Shown in pieces: positions 9,446 to 19,222 of a stretch of 64,000 bases of DNA. Made by a program: the position numbers and the translations under genes. The stretch is from positions 744,001 through 808,000 of the forward strand of contig OZ254168.1 in the NCBI GenBank assembly GCA_965268275.1, written 5' to 3'. The number at the start of each line of letters is the position of its first letter. Position 1 is the stretch's first letter. The notes under the pieces are model-generated. The model was not told the origin of the DNA. It did not search any database and was given only the letters and a program-made list of their open reading frames with translations. The stretch is from AAA044-D11 sp965268275 (lineage in GTDB: Bacteria; Actinomycetota; Actinomycetes; Nanopelagicales; Nanopelagicaceae).

Positions 9446-10777
9446 ATGACGGATATCAACCCAAGCGAAGTGGCTCAAGCCGTAACAACAGGCGATTCAA
9501 ATCTCAGTGCCGCATCTGCGCTAATTGGGGATCCATCCAAGTTTGGTCGAGTTGACCAAGATGGCACCGTATATGTCCTAACTCCTTCCGGTGAAAAACC
9601 AGTTGGTTCATACCCTGGCAAGAGTCCAGAAGAAGCGCTCGCATATTTCGTTCGCAAGTTTGAAGCCGTAGCTTCAGAAGTTGCATTACTTGCCGCCCGC
9701 ATCAAGAGCGGTGCAATGGTCCCGTCAGATGCCGCAGAAGCAGTAGTTAAATTGCGTGAGACAGTTGCAAACCTAAATGGCGTTGGCGATCTTGCAACCC
9801 TTGCCGCCTCCGTCGACCAAATTCCAAATTTAATTGAAGATCACCGCGCTGCATATCAAGAGCGTAAAGATATTGAATCTGCAGTGCGCGAGGCTAAGCG
9901 AGCCGCATCACTTATCGTCAAAGAGAAGCTCGTCGCCGAGGCTGAATCTCTGGCACTTTCGGAGAGCTGGAAAACAACAAGCGAGCGATTAAAAGTTCTG
10001 CTTGAAGAGTGGAAAGCCGCCCCACGCCTGGATAAGACAACCGACACCGAACTTTGGAAGCGCTTTTCATCTTCGCGTAATAAGTTTGATAAACGTCGTC
10101 GTACTCACTTTGCAGCGCTCGAATCAGTTCAGCATGAAGTTGCCGCTAAGAAGGAAGAGATTGTTAAGCAGGCCGAAGCCTTAGCTACCTCAAAGGAATG
10201 GCTTCCAACAGCGAATAAGTTCAAATCACTTATGGATGCTTGGAAGGCAGCAGGACGCGGCAAGCCAAGTGTCGATGCAAAACTTTGGGCACGATTCAAG
10301 GCCGCGCAAGATCAGTTTTTTGCCGCAAAGAACGCTGATCTAGATAAGCGCCAAGTAACTATGGCCGCAAATCTAGAGAAGCGCGAAGAACTAATCGTTA
10401 AATTTGAAGAGTTACTTCCAATTACTGATTTGCAGAGTGCTAAGAAGAACTTCCGCGCGCTGATGGAACAATGGCAGAAGATTGGAATGACCGAACGAAG
10501 CAAGCGTGCTGCTCTGGACACTCGTCTTTCGCGCGTTGAAGATGAACTTCATGCACTAACTGAAGAGCAAAATCGTCGCACCGATCCAACAGCGATTGCA
10601 CGTGCTAACGATGTTGTTCAAGGTCTAATTGATGCAATCGCTGGCTACGAAGTTCAAGCTGCAAAGGCTGAAGCTGCAGGCAACGCCGCAAAAGCTAAAA
10701 CCGCTCGTGAAGCTGCCGAGGCTCGCAAGGTTTGGCTAGCCGAAGCACAAAAGGGTCTGGCTGATTTCAAAGCCTAA
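9446..10777 (+). CDS. DUF349-repeat coiled-coil protein
   Basis: A 443-residue, highly charged alpha-helical protein. After an N-terminal part containing a FGRVDQDGTVYVL segment, three consecutive DUF349-type repeats can be followed (each with a W-K-x-x/W-x-x-F core, such as SWKTTSERLKVLLEEWK, WLPTANKFKSLMDAWKAAG and ALMEQWQKIGM), with coiled-coil helices at both ends. DUF349 proteins are conserved in Actinobacteria next to rel. The molecular role is not established. It is convergent with rel and their stop regions overlap by 4 bp. Confidence 0.85.
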   Translation: MTDINPSEVAQAVTTGDSNLSAASALIGDPSKFGRVDQDGTVYVLTPSGEKPVGSYPGKSPEEALAYFVRKFEAVASEVALLAARIKSGAMVPSDAAEAVVKLRETVANLNGVGDLATLAASVDQIPNLIEDHRAAYQERKDIESAVREAKRAASLIVKEKLVAEAESLALSESWKTTSERLKVLLEEWKAAPRLDKTTDTELWKRFSSSRNKFDKRRRTHFAALESVQHEVAAKKEEIVKQAEALATSKEWLPTANKFKSLMDAWKAAGRGKPSVDAKLWARFKAAQDQFFAAKNADLDKRQVTMAANLEKREELIVKFEELLPITDLQSAKKNFRALMEQWQKIGMTERSKRAALDTRLSRVEDELHALTEEQNRRTDPTAIARANDVVQGLIDAIAGYEVQAAKAEAAGNAAKAKTAREAAEARKVWLAEAQKGLADFKA

Positions 10778-12945
10778 TTGTTGGTAACTCGATACACATC
10801 GTAAACACCTTCAACTGATCTAACGCTTGCCAAAACTGCATCAAGATGTGATGCATCTGCCATTTCAAATGTAAATCTTGAGAGCGCCGTCCGATCTTTC
10901 GAAGTGCTAACTGAAGCGTTCAAAATATTTACATGTTGATCAGACAGCGTGCGAGTTACATCAGACAATAATCGCGCTCTATCGAGAGCCTCAACTTGGA
11001 TATTTACCAAGAATGCAGATTTAGCCGAGTTGTTCCATTTAACTCCGACAATGCGATCGCCTTGATTCAACTTCAAATCTGTCACATTTATGCAGTCACT
11101 TCGGTGGACCGATACTCCACTACCCCGTGTTATAAAACCAACAATCTCATCGCCAGGAACCGGCGTGCAGCATCTTGCCAATTTAACAAGCACATCGTCC
11201 GCACCTTCAACATCAACTCCTGATGAATTTCGGCGCACATGCTCGAACGAATGGACTGGAGTAGTGTGACTTTCAACTTCGGTATCAGGTTCGTGCAGAT
11301 CGGTATTTGCAACAAGTTTTTCGATTACGAATTGTGCGCTGATATGTCCATTGCCCACTGCCGCATACATGCTTTCGATATCTGGATAATGTAAATCGTG
11401 CGACAACTCTAAAAATGCTTGACCGGCAAATATTTTCTGTAACGGTAAACCAACTTTTCGCATCTGACGAGCAATCGATTCACGACCTGCTTCAATCGCT
11501 TCCTCTTTACGTTCCTTCGAAAACCAAGCTTTGATCTTCGAGCGCGCTCTTGGTGATGAAACAAAGCTGAGCCAGTCGCGACTTGGGGCGGCGCTAGGAC
11601 TCTTGTTAGTTACAACTTCGACTACATCGCCATTAGTAAGGATTGATTCCAGTGGCACTAACTTCCCATTTACCTTTGCGCCAACACATCTGTCCCCTAC
11701 CTCGGTATGAACTGCATATGCAAAATCAACTGGAGTCGAACCAGATGGCAGAGCGATCACACTGCCCTTGGGCGTGAAGACGAAGACTTCTGGAGTTCGT
11801 AAGTCGTAGCGCAGGGTGTCTAGAAATTCACCAACATCTTCAGTCTCTTGTTGCCATTCGTGTAATTGCTTCAACCAAATCATCTCTGGCTTCTTGGTGG
11901 CGTCGTCTCCAACTGTGGCCAATTTGTATTTCCAATGTGCTGCGATTCCATACTCGGCACGTGCGTGCATATCAAATGTTCTAATTTGGATTTCTACTGC
12001 CTTCCCGTTCGGGCCGATGACTGTTGTGTGCAGTGATTGATAAAGATTGAATTTTGGCATCGCAATGTAATCCTTGAAGCGACCAGGGATTGGACTCCAT
12101 CTTGCGTGAATCGCACCGAGAACCGCGTAACAATCGCGAACGCTTTCAACCAAAACGCGAATTCCTACCAGGTCATAAATCTCATTGAAATCTCGCCCAC
12201 GTATAACCATTTTCTGATAAACACTGTAGAGATGCTTCTGTCGTCCCAAAACTTTCGCGGTAATTCCGTCCGCATTTAGATCTTTGGCAACAAGTTCTAA
12301 CACCTCGGTTGTCATAGCTTGTCGTGCCGGATTACGTTCTTGGACTAAACGTTCGATTTCTTCATAAATTTTTGGTTCTAGGGTTTTGAAAGATAAATCC
12401 TCAAGCTCCCACTTGATCGCACTCATTCCCAAACGATTTGCCAGGGGTGCGTAAATATCTAGAGTCTCACGCGCCTTACGTTGTGCCGATTCCAGAGCAA
12501 CGTATTGCCAGGTTCGGGCGTTATGTAACCGATCTGCCAACTTAATAACAAGGACTCGAATATCTCGCGACATTGCGATAACCATCTTGCGCAATGTTTC
12601 GGCTTCCGCTGTCGGTCCGTAATTCAACTTATCCAACTTCGTGACACCATCAACTAGATTCGCTACCTCTTTGCCAAAATCTTTTTTAAGGGCTTCTAGT
12701 GAATATTTTGTATCTTCAACTGTGTCATGAAGCAAAGCCGCAATAATCGTCTCTAAGTCCAGCCCGATATCTGCCAAGATTTCAGAGACTGCAAGTGGAT
12801 GAGTTATGTAAGGCTCGCCTGATTTACGTAACTGACCTTCATGAGCATCGGCCGCTATATCGTAAGCGCGTTCAAGTTCTTTTACAGACGCACCAGGATG
12901 ATGAGCGAGAAGAGACTTCGCTAAACCATCTAGAACCGGATTCAT
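10774..12945 (-). CDS. rel: Bifunctional (p)ppGpp synthetase/hydrolase Rel
   Basis: A 723-residue stringent-response enzyme that makes and degrades (p)ppGpp. The HD hydrolase domain is intact (LLHDTVEDT, His73-Asp74). The synthetase domain has RFKD (289-292), the RxKD form of bifunctional Rel, and EIQIRT (318-323). A TGS domain follows (about 388-447), then a conserved Cys region (ARCCTPVPGDEIVGF) and a C-terminal ACT domain. The ATG is preceded by TAAGAT with a 6-nt spacer, so it is probably leaderless. In mycobacteria apt lies between secF and rel; here apt is absent and the gap is 45 bp. Confidence 0.97.
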   Translation of the reverse strand: MNPVLDGLAKSLLAHHPGASVKELERAYDIAADAHEGQLRKSGEPYITHPLAVSEILADIGLDLETIIAALLHDTVEDTKYSLEALKKDFGKEVANLVDGVTKLDKLNYGPTAEAETLRKMVIAMSRDIRVLVIKLADRLHNARTWQYVALESAQRKARETLDIYAPLANRLGMSAIKWELEDLSFKTLEPKIYEEIERLVQERNPARQAMTTEVLELVAKDLNADGITAKVLGRQKHLYSVYQKMVIRGRDFNEIYDLVGIRVLVESVRDCYAVLGAIHARWSPIPGRFKDYIAMPKFNLYQSLHTTVIGPNGKAVEIQIRTFDMHARAEYGIAAHWKYKLATVGDDATKKPEMIWLKQLHEWQQETEDVGEFLDTLRYDLRTPEVFVFTPKGSVIALPSGSTPVDFAYAVHTEVGDRCVGAKVNGKLVPLESILTNGDVVEVVTNKSPSAAPSRDWLSFVSSPRARSKIKAWFSKERKEEAIEAGRESIARQMRKVGLPLQKIFAGQAFLELSHDLHYPDIESMYAAVGNGHISAQFVIEKLVANTDLHEPDTEVESHTTPVHSFEHVRRNSSGVDVEGADDVLVKLARCCTPVPGDEIVGFITRGSGVSVHRSDCINVTDLKLNQGDRIVGVKWNNSAKSAFLVNIQVEALDRARLLSDVTRTLSDQHVNILNASVSTSKDRTALSRFTFEMADASHLDAVLASVRSVEGVYDVYRVTNN

Positions 12946-12951
12946 GGTTCT

Positions 12952-12957
12952 ATCTTA
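12952..12957 (-). promoter_or_regulatory. Putative leaderless -10 element for rel
   Basis: TAAGAT on the minus strand lies 6 nt before the rel ATG. No Shine-Dalgarno sequence is present in the interval AGAACC. Confidence 0.55.
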
Positions 12958-12990
12958 ACTAGCCACTGCCAGTTAAACAGTTTAAAAAGT

Positions 12991-14067
12991 TTATCGACGC
13001 TTTCGTTTAGGTTGATTGCGTGGACCACGGGCCCATGAATTCTTCGCATCTGAACCTAAGTCGGTCAAGGAAGCTGCTGTTGCACCCTTAGCTTCAGCGG
13101 TAACTGAGCCAGGAGCATGTTGCGCAACGCGCTTTGCCAATGCTCGCATTGCTGGTTCGCGTTCACGCAATTGTGCTAACAACGGGGTTGCTATGAAAAT
13201 TGAAGAATAAGTTCCGGTAGCTAAACCTACGAATAGGGCAAGCGATAGATCCTTAAGAGTTCCGGCGCCGAGCAATCCTGAACCCACAAAGAGGATTGAA
13301 CCTACTGGCAACAATGCAATGACTGATGTGTTGAAAGAGCGAACCAAAGTCTGGTTAACAGCCAAGTTTGCAGCTGCAGAATAGGTAACTTTTCCGGTGC
13401 TCGTTATCGATTTCGTGTTTTCACGAACTTTATCGAAAACCACGACCGTGTCATAAAGTGAATAGCCAAGAATGGTTAAGAAACCAATCACCGTTGCCGG
13501 AGTAACGTCAAATCCAACCAGCGCATAGATTCCGACAGTTACAACAACGTCGTGCACGGTTGCAACGATTGCCGCAAATGCCATCTTAGGTTCGAAGATC
13601 ATCGCAAGAAAGAGCATTACGACAATGATGAAACCAACTAGACCGTAAAGCGCCTTCTTGGTAATTTCCGCGCCCCATGATGGTCCGATAATTTGAGTAT
13701 CAATATTATTTACGTTGACACCAAAACTTTTAGCTAAAGACTCTTTTACTGTGTTGAATGATTCAAGGGAACCAGTCTGGATGCGAAGGCGATCATTTCC
13801 AACAATCTGCACCACGCTCTCACCAGGCACGCCAGCTTCTTCAATTGCAGCACGACCCTGTTCTACAGTCACGCCCGGCTTAGAAATTGAGAATTCTGAT
13901 CCACCTTTGAATTCAATACCAAGATTCAAACCCTGAGTTCCAAGAACAATCGCTGACATAGCAATGATTACTCCGGAGAATGCATACCAACGACGACGCT
14001 TACCAATAAAATCAATTGATGTCTCGCCGCGATACAACCGGCCGCCAATACCTGAAAGTGATCTCAT
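12991..14067 (-). CDS. secF: Protein translocase subunit SecF
   Basis: About 358 residues with six predicted helices and the SecF signature (IEFKGGSEF after TM1, then VVTVGIYALVGFDVTPATVIGFLTILGYSLYDTVVVFDKVREN). With SecD it uses the proton motive force to pull secreted proteins out of the Sec channel. The ATG at 14067 is chosen because AAGGG lies 8 nt upstream and it sits just after the secD stop. An upstream ATG at 14097 would overlap secD by 26 bp and has no ribosome-binding site. The C-terminus is a basic tail (GPRNQPKRKRR). Confidence 0.95.
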   Translation of the reverse strand: MRSLSGIGGRLYRGETSIDFIGKRRRWYAFSGVIIAMSAIVLGTQGLNLGIEFKGGSEFSISKPGVTVEQGRAAIEEAGVPGESVVQIVGNDRLRIQTGSLESFNTVKESLAKSFGVNVNNIDTQIIGPSWGAEITKKALYGLVGFIIVVMLFLAMIFEPKMAFAAIVATVHDVVVTVGIYALVGFDVTPATVIGFLTILGYSLYDTVVVFDKVRENTKSITSTGKVTYSAAANLAVNQTLVRSFNTSVIALLPVGSILFVGSGLLGAGTLKDLSLALFVGLATGTYSSIFIATPLLAQLREREPAMRALAKRVAQHAPGSVTAEAKGATAASLTDLGSDAKNSWARGPRNQPKRKRR

Positions 14068-14071
14068 CCGA

Positions 14072-15631
14072 TTAACCCTTCGAGTTTTCTGTGACATCTG
14101 TTTTGATTTTCATACCCAAGCTCTTCTGCGAGAAACCTGACCATTTGTTTCCGTTAGCAAAGAATTTCATTCTGGAAACCAGTGAAACTAGAGGCTTTGT
14201 AAAGGTAAACACAACCAATAGGTCGATGAGTGTTGTTAGCCCAAGAGTGAAAGCGAATCCGCGGACACCTCCGACTGCAAAGAAGTAGAGAAGTGCAGCA
14301 GCGATCAGCGAAACCATATCGGCAACCAAAATTGTATGGCGGGCCTTTACCCATCCGGTCTCTGCAGCTGCGCGAATCGAACGGCCTTCGCGAACTTCAT
14401 CACGTAATCGTTCGAAGTAAACAATGAATGAGTCAGCAGTGATACCGACCGCAACAATTGCACCCGCAATGCCAGCCAAGGTCAGAGTAAAGCCAAGCCA
14501 CTCACCAAGAAGCAGGAATGAAAGATAAGTAATTGCCGCTGCTACCAGCAAGGAGAGAACGGTGACGATTCCTAGCGCTTTGTAGTAGATAAAGGAATAA
14601 AGGAAAACCAAGAGGAAACCAAGAAGTCCAGCTAACAAACCAGCTCTTAGTTGATCAGATCCTAGAGTTGGTGAAACTTGTAAAACTTCACCTTGATCGA
14701 AGGCCAAAGGTAGTGCGCCATACTTCAGAACATTTGCAAGATTTGACGCTTCTGACTGAGTAAAGCTTCCGGTTATTTGAGCGCTTCCACCGGTGATCGC
14801 TTCATTAATTCTTGGTGCTGAAACAACAAGACCATCAAGAACAATCGCAACTTGATTCTGCGGAGCAGCTAAGCCAGTGACTGCTTGAGTAAGAACACCA
14901 AACTTGTTTGCACCTTCACCGTTGAAATCTAGTGAAACAAACCAGCCAGCAGCACCTTGTTGATCGATTGCGGCTGTTGCCTTAGAAACCATATTTCCTA
15001 AAACTTGAGCAGGGGCAAGTATGTATTTTCCAGTTCCACCGCGATCGCAAGAAACAACAGCGACATCCGGTGATTCTGTTGATCCACCCTGCAAATTAAT
15101 TTTGTTTGTGCAATCCAGTGCCGCAAACTTTGCGCTCAATTCAGGGGAAACTCCACTTGGAAGTGATGCATTCTGGGGATCGCCCGAAACGGATGTTGCA
15201 TTTGGTGCACCTTGAACTAAGACCTGGCGAAACCGAAGTTCAGCAGTCTGTCCAACTAGTTGCACAATCTCTTCACCGGTTTCACCTGGAACCGAAATAA
15301 CAATCTGACGATTATTTCCAGAACCTTGCGCAGCAACTTCGCTCTCGGCAACTCCAATTGAGTTAACACGTTGTCTAATAATTTCGACCGCTTGTGAAAT
15401 TGCTTCTGGCGTAACCTTGGCGCCTTCAGTGGCACGTGGAGTTAGCGTTACGCTGGTTCCACCTCGAAGATCAAGACCAAGTTTTACTTTCGTTGCATCT
15501 TGAAATACTGCAACTGCACTAAATGCAATTAGCACTAAACCAAGGATGGCAATCGACTTAAGTGGCTTACCTGAGGTTTTAGCGCTCTTTGAACTCGCGC
15601 TCGGGCTCTGAGAATTATTTATGGCGGACAT
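14072..15631 (-). CDS. secD: Protein translocase subunit SecD
   Basis: About 519 residues. TM1 is followed by KLGLDLRGGTSVTL (D1 motif), a large extracytoplasmic P1 domain with VIRQRVNSIGVAESEV, and five more helices including AGIAGAIVAVGITADSFIVYFERLRDEVREG. Partner of SecF in Sec-dependent export. The ATG at 15631 is preferred over an in-frame TTG at 15640; neither has a strong ribosome-binding site. yajC, usually just upstream in mycobacteria, is not present: ruvB ends 11 bp before. Confidence 0.96.
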   Translation of the reverse strand: MSAINNSQSPSASSKSAKTSGKPLKSIAILGLVLIAFSAVAVFQDATKVKLGLDLRGGTSVTLTPRATEGAKVTPEAISQAVEIIRQRVNSIGVAESEVAAQGSGNNRQIVISVPGETGEEIVQLVGQTAELRFRQVLVQGAPNATSVSGDPQNASLPSGVSPELSAKFAALDCTNKINLQGGSTESPDVAVVSCDRGGTGKYILAPAQVLGNMVSKATAAIDQQGAAGWFVSLDFNGEGANKFGVLTQAVTGLAAPQNQVAIVLDGLVVSAPRINEAITGGSAQITGSFTQSEASNLANVLKYGALPLAFDQGEVLQVSPTLGSDQLRAGLLAGLLGFLLVFLYSFIYYKALGIVTVLSLLVAAAITYLSFLLLGEWLGFTLTLAGIAGAIVAVGITADSFIVYFERLRDEVREGRSIRAAAETGWVKARHTILVADMVSLIAAALLYFFAVGGVRGFAFTLGLTTLIDLLVVFTFTKPLVSLVSRMKFFANGNKWSGFSQKSLGMKIKTDVTENSKG

Positions 15632-15642
15632 GAGGCGCAAGT

Positions 15643-16695
15643 CTAGGCATCAGAGGCGGGTGTGTCGAAAAAATCCAGCTGCCCAGTCGACCCAATTGGT
15701 GCCTTTAGGCCCAAGTGCTCGAATCCCGCAGGAGTTGCGATTCGCCCACGTGGAGTGCGTGAGATAAATCCCATTCGGACAAGAAAGGGTTCAGCCAAAG
15801 ATTCGATGGTTTCGGCCTCTTCACCTATCGCCATAGCAAGAGTCGAAATTCCCACTGGACCACCGTTAAATCTCTTCACGAGGGTTTCTAAAACTCCCAG
15901 ATCCAGACGATCTAATCCAATCGCATCAACTTCGTATAACTCGAGGGCCGACTTCGCCTCTTTGATATCAACTTTTCCATTGGAATGAACCTGGGCATAG
16001 TCGCGCACTCTTCTGAGCAAGCGGTTCGCTACTCGCGGCGTTCCTCGAGATCGTGAACCAAGTTCCTGAATTGCCGCCTCGCTAATTTCAATTCCCATTA
16101 GCGCTGCACTTCTCTTAACAATTACTGAAAGTTCGGCATCTTCGTAGAAATCAAGTTGTGCAGTAAATCCAAATCGATCACGTAATGGACTTGGCAGCAG
16201 GCCAGCACGCGTTGTTGCTCCTACTAATGTGAAATGAGGTAGCTCTAGTGGGATTGCAGTCGCGCCTGCACCTTTTCCGACAATCACATCAACTCGAAAA
16301 TCTTCCATAGCTAGATAAAGAAGTTCTTCGGCTGGCCGGGACATTCGATGAATTTCATCCAAGAACAAAATCTCACCCTCAACTAAAGAAGAGAGAATCG
16401 AAGCCAAATCACCAGCATGTTGAATAGCTGGCCCGCTAGTTATTCGAATTGGTGCATTCATTTCAGATGCAATGATCATTGCAAGTGTTGTTTTTCCTAA
16501 TCCTGGCGGTCCCGAAAGCAGAACATGATCGGCAGGAGAATTTCGATTTCTTGCGGCAGATAGCAAAAGATCTAGCTGATTTGCTACTCGCTTCTGTCCA
16601 ACAAATTCTTGTAACGTCTTTGGTCGCAGCGCTAATTCTTGAGCTCGCTCGAAATCATCTGAGTTCGAATCGACCAATCTCTGCTCTTCGCTCAT
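15643..16695 (-). CDS. ruvB: Holliday junction branch-migration helicase RuvB
   Basis: A 350-residue AAA+ motor with Walker A SGPPGLGKTT, Walker B LFLDEIHR, sensor 1 GATTRAGLLPSPLRDRFG and a C-terminal winged-helix domain (TPRGRIATPAGFEHLG). RuvB hexamers drive branch migration with RuvA at Holliday junctions. It follows ruvA by 2 bp in a ruvC-ruvA-ruvB order on the minus strand, a compact operon typical of Actinobacteria. Confidence 0.97.
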   Translation of the reverse strand: MSEEQRLVDSNSDDFERAQELALRPKTLQEFVGQKRVANQLDLLLSAARNRNSPADHVLLSGPPGLGKTTLAMIIASEMNAPIRITSGPAIQHAGDLASILSSLVEGEILFLDEIHRMSRPAEELLYLAMEDFRVDVIVGKGAGATAIPLELPHFTLVGATTRAGLLPSPLRDRFGFTAQLDFYEDAELSVIVKRSAALMGIEISEAAIQELGSRSRGTPRVANRLLRRVRDYAQVHSNGKVDIKEAKSALELYEVDAIGLDRLDLGVLETLVKRFNGGPVGISTLAMAIGEEAETIESLAEPFLVRMGFISRTPRGRIATPAGFEHLGLKAPIGSTGQLDFFDTPASDA

Positions 16696-16697
16696 TT

Positions 16698-17300
16698 TTA
16701 ACCGCGCCCTCTGCTTTGTAGCGCAAGTTTAAGAAGTTCGGAGATATCAGTTTGATCTATCTTCGCACCAAGATCGCTTGCAACAGAATCGATTGTCGCT
16801 TCAGCATCTCGAGCTGTAAATCCAAGACCAATCAAAGCACTCTGTAACTGAGTGCGCCAATGAGATTTAGTAACTGATCCGGCGCCCTGACTACGAGCTA
16901 AATCGCTCACCTTATCTTTAAGTTCTAGAACTGTTCGCTGTGCGCCTTTCTTTCCAAGTCCCGGGATTCGTTCTAACGCGGCGGAATTCTCGCTAGCAAT
17001 CGCGCTAGCCAATTCTTCTGGTTCATAGATTGAGAGGGCAGATTGCGCAACCTTTGGACCAATTCCACTTACGGTCTGCAAGAGTTCGAAAAAATCTCGG
17101 GAATTAGCGCGGTCAAAACCAAAGAGTGTTAGCGAATCTTCTCGGACCACAAGCGTTGTAAAAATATCGGTATGAGTTCCAACAACTAGTGAAGCAGCAA
17201 ATCTGGCAGGCAGCGAAACTTGAATTCCAACGCCACCAACTTCAACGACGGCAGAATTAAGCGTTGTTGCTTTCACTACGCCTGATACCGAGGCAATCAC
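16698..17300 (-). CDS. ruvA: Holliday junction-binding protein RuvA
   Basis: A 200-residue protein with an N-terminal OB fold (MIASVSGVV to FTTLVVREDSLTLFGF), a central tandem helix-hairpin-helix region (LLQTVSGIGPKVAQSAL and LERIPGLGKKGAQRTVLELK) and a C-terminal RuvB-contacting domain (ALIGLGFTARDAEATI). It targets RuvB to four-way junctions. It overlaps ruvC by 4 bp and lies 2 bp before ruvB. Confidence 0.96.
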   Translation of the reverse strand: MIASVSGVVKATTLNSAVVEVGGVGIQVSLPARFAASLVVGTHTDIFTTLVVREDSLTLFGFDRANSRDFFELLQTVSGIGPKVAQSALSIYEPEELASAIASENSAALERIPGLGKKGAQRTVLELKDKVSDLARSQGAGSVTKSHWRTQLQSALIGLGFTARDAEATIDSVASDLGAKIDQTDISELLKLALQSRGRG

Positions 17301-17836
17301 TTCTTAGCCACCTTTGCTATTCGAGCCTTCTCTTTGGCAACAGCTAATTCGATTCGAGCGTTACCAGATCCTCGCCAATGATGGCAGATAGCAAGCGCTA
17401 AGGCGTCGGTGCTATCGACGGGTTTCGGAATTTCTTTTAGGGCGAGCAGCTTTTGAACCATGAGTGCAACTTGTTTCTTATCTGCACGACCCGAACCAGT
17501 AACAGCAGCCTTAACTTCGGTGGGAGTATGCATCGCAACTGGAATTCCGGCACGAGCTGCAATCAATAGTGCAACCCCGGCAGCTTGACCAGTAGACATT
17601 GCAGTTCGAATATTCAATTGCGAGAATACACGTTCAACTGCAATCACATCAGGTTTGTATTCTTTAATCCAAGCCATCAACTGCTTTTCTAGTTCTAGCA
17701 ACCGATATGCAAGTTCCATATCGGTAGGAGTTTGAATGACTCCGACGCCGACCATAACTAACTTCTGAGCAGTTCCATTTTCAACTATTCCGAGACCGCA
17801 TCTTGTTAAACCTGGATCGACCCCGAGAACGCGCAT
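17297..17836 (-). CDS. ruvC: Holliday junction resolvase RuvC
   Basis: A 179-residue RNase H-fold endonuclease with the first acidic residue in LGVDPGLTRCG, the second in AVERVFSQLN, and the C-terminal pair in DSTDALALAICHH. It cleaves Holliday junctions together with RuvAB. ATG at 17836 follows the yebC stop by 1 bp and the gene overlaps ruvA by 4 bp, so yebC-ruvC-ruvA-ruvB is probably one unit. A basic C-terminal extension (about 15 residues) is beyond the catalytic core. Confidence 0.96.
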   Translation of the reverse strand: MRVLGVDPGLTRCGLGIVENGTAQKLVMVGVGVIQTPTDMELAYRLLELEKQLMAWIKEYKPDVIAVERVFSQLNIRTAMSTGQAAGVALLIAARAGIPVAMHTPTEVKAAVTGSGRADKKQVALMVQKLLALKEIPKPVDSTDALALAICHHWRGSGNARIELAVAKEKARIAKVAKK

Positions 17837-17837
17837 T

Positions 17838-18587
17838 TTAAAGACTAGCCATTACCTCATCTGAAACATCGAAGTTTCCAAAGACGTTCTGAACGTCATC
17901 TAGCTCTTCGATTGCATCAATTAGTGCGAAAACTTTCGTAGCTCCTTCAGCATCTAGCGGGACCGAAACCGATGGAAGAAATGAGGTATCAGCAGATTCG
18001 TAATCAATTCCTGCGCTTTGCAGAGCAGTTCTGACCGCTACTAAATCACTTGGTTCACTGACAATCTCGAATGATTCACCAAGGTCAGTAACATCTTCAG
18101 CGCCGGCATCCAGGACATGTTCCAAAATCTTATCTTCGGTTATTCCTGAAGACTTTGAAACAATTACTACGCCCTTGCGATTGAACATATAAGAAACCGA
18201 ACCAGGATCAGCCATAGATCCGCCATTACGAGTAACAGCAACCCGAACTTCAGATGCAGCACGGTTTCGATTGTCAGATAAACACTCGATCATCAATGCA
18301 ACACCATTAGGGCCATAACCTTCATACATAATTGTTTGCCAATCAGCGCCGCCAGATTCAAGTCCAGCGCCACGCTTTACGGCGCGATCAATATTGTCTG
18401 CTGGCATCGAATTCTTCTTTGCCTTTGCAATTGCATCAAAGAGAGTGGGGTTTCCTGTGATGTCAGCGCCACCATTTCGTGCAGCAACTTCGATTCCCTT
18501 GATTAACTTGGCGAAATTCTTCGCACGTCTGGAATCGATAATGGCTTTCTTGTGTTTAGTGGTCGCCCACTTGGAATGGCCTGACAC
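17838..18587 (-). CDS. YebC/PmpR/TACO1-family protein
   Basis: A 249-residue protein with the family N-terminus (SGHSKWATTKHKKAIIDSRRAKNFAKL) and the conserved GYGPNGVALMIE and RNRAASEVR segments. Members are described as DNA-binding regulators and, more recently, as translation factors that help with difficult peptide sequences. The role here is not resolved. The start is GTG at 18587 with AGGGGG upstream. The yebC-ruvCAB order is widely conserved. Confidence 0.95.
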   Translation of the reverse strand: MSGHSKWATTKHKKAIIDSRRAKNFAKLIKGIEVAARNGGADITGNPTLFDAIAKAKKNSMPADNIDRAVKRGAGLESGGADWQTIMYEGYGPNGVALMIECLSDNRNRAASEVRVAVTRNGGSMADPGSVSYMFNRKGVVIVSKSSGITEDKILEHVLDAGAEDVTDLGESFEIVSEPSDLVAVRTALQSAGIDYESADTSFLPSVSVPLDAEGATKVFALIDAIEELDDVQNVFGNFDVSDEVMASL

Positions 18588-18629
18588 GGTAAAACCCCCT
18601 AAAAATCAATTGCTGTAGTTTATCTTGAA

Positions 18630-19220
18630 TTACTTTTTACAAACCTCTTCGAGGAAGTATCGATGCACTCGATTATCTCCGGTCAATTCTGGATGAAATG
18701 CCGTAGCCAAGACGCGGCCTTGCCTTACTGCTACCGGGTGCGAAGCGCCTGATATTTCAATACTGGATAGAACTTCTACCTTGGGGCCGTGTGATTCCAC
18801 CCAAGGTGCTCGGATGAATACACCCCTTATGGGAGCGCCCGAAATAGATTTGAAATCTAGATCCATTTCAAAGGATTCGGTCTGTCTACCAAATGCGTTG
18901 CGGCGGACTTCCATATCAATTCCGCCAAAAGTTTCTTGATCAGATGCTGGATCAACTATCGATTTAGCAACCAGAATCATTCCCGCACAAGATCCGTAGG
19001 TTGGCATGCCATCAGCAATTCGCTTAGAAATTAATTCAGAGAGCCCAAAAGCTTTTGCAAGTTTGCTAATTGTTGTTGATTCGCCGCCTGGGATAATAAG
19101 AGCATCAACTGTCCGAATATCAGACTCGGTCTTTACTAATTTTCCGGTAACACCGCACTCGCCGAGTGCGAAAATATGTTCTCGAAAATCGCCTTGGAGC
19201 GCTAAAACTCCAACGTTCAT
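18630..19220 (-). CDS. pdxT: Pyridoxal 5'-phosphate synthase glutaminase subunit PdxT
   Basis: About 196 residues, a class I glutaminase with GESTTI, the nucleophile Cys in YGSCAGMI and the His-Glu pair in FHPEL. It feeds ammonia to PdxS for de novo PLP synthesis. The start is the ATG at 19220 (MNVGVLALQGDFREH), which matches the family; the open frame extends further upstream into pdxS but that part is not family-like. It begins 2 bp after the pdxS stop. Confidence 0.95.
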   Translation of the reverse strand: MNVGVLALQGDFREHIFALGECGVTGKLVKTESDIRTVDALIIPGGESTTISKLAKAFGLSELISKRIADGMPTYGSCAGMILVAKSIVDPASDQETFGGIDMEVRRNAFGRQTESFEMDLDFKSISGAPIRGVFIRAPWVESHGPKVEVLSSIEISGASHPVAVRQGRVLATAFHPELTGDNRVHRYFLEEVCKK

Positions 19221-19222
19221 TT

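Noticed and set aside
15662..15988. 108-codon open frame on the plus strand
   Set aside because: It is antisense to ruvB, whose motifs are complete; the translation has no recognisable domain and no promoter or ribosome-binding site.
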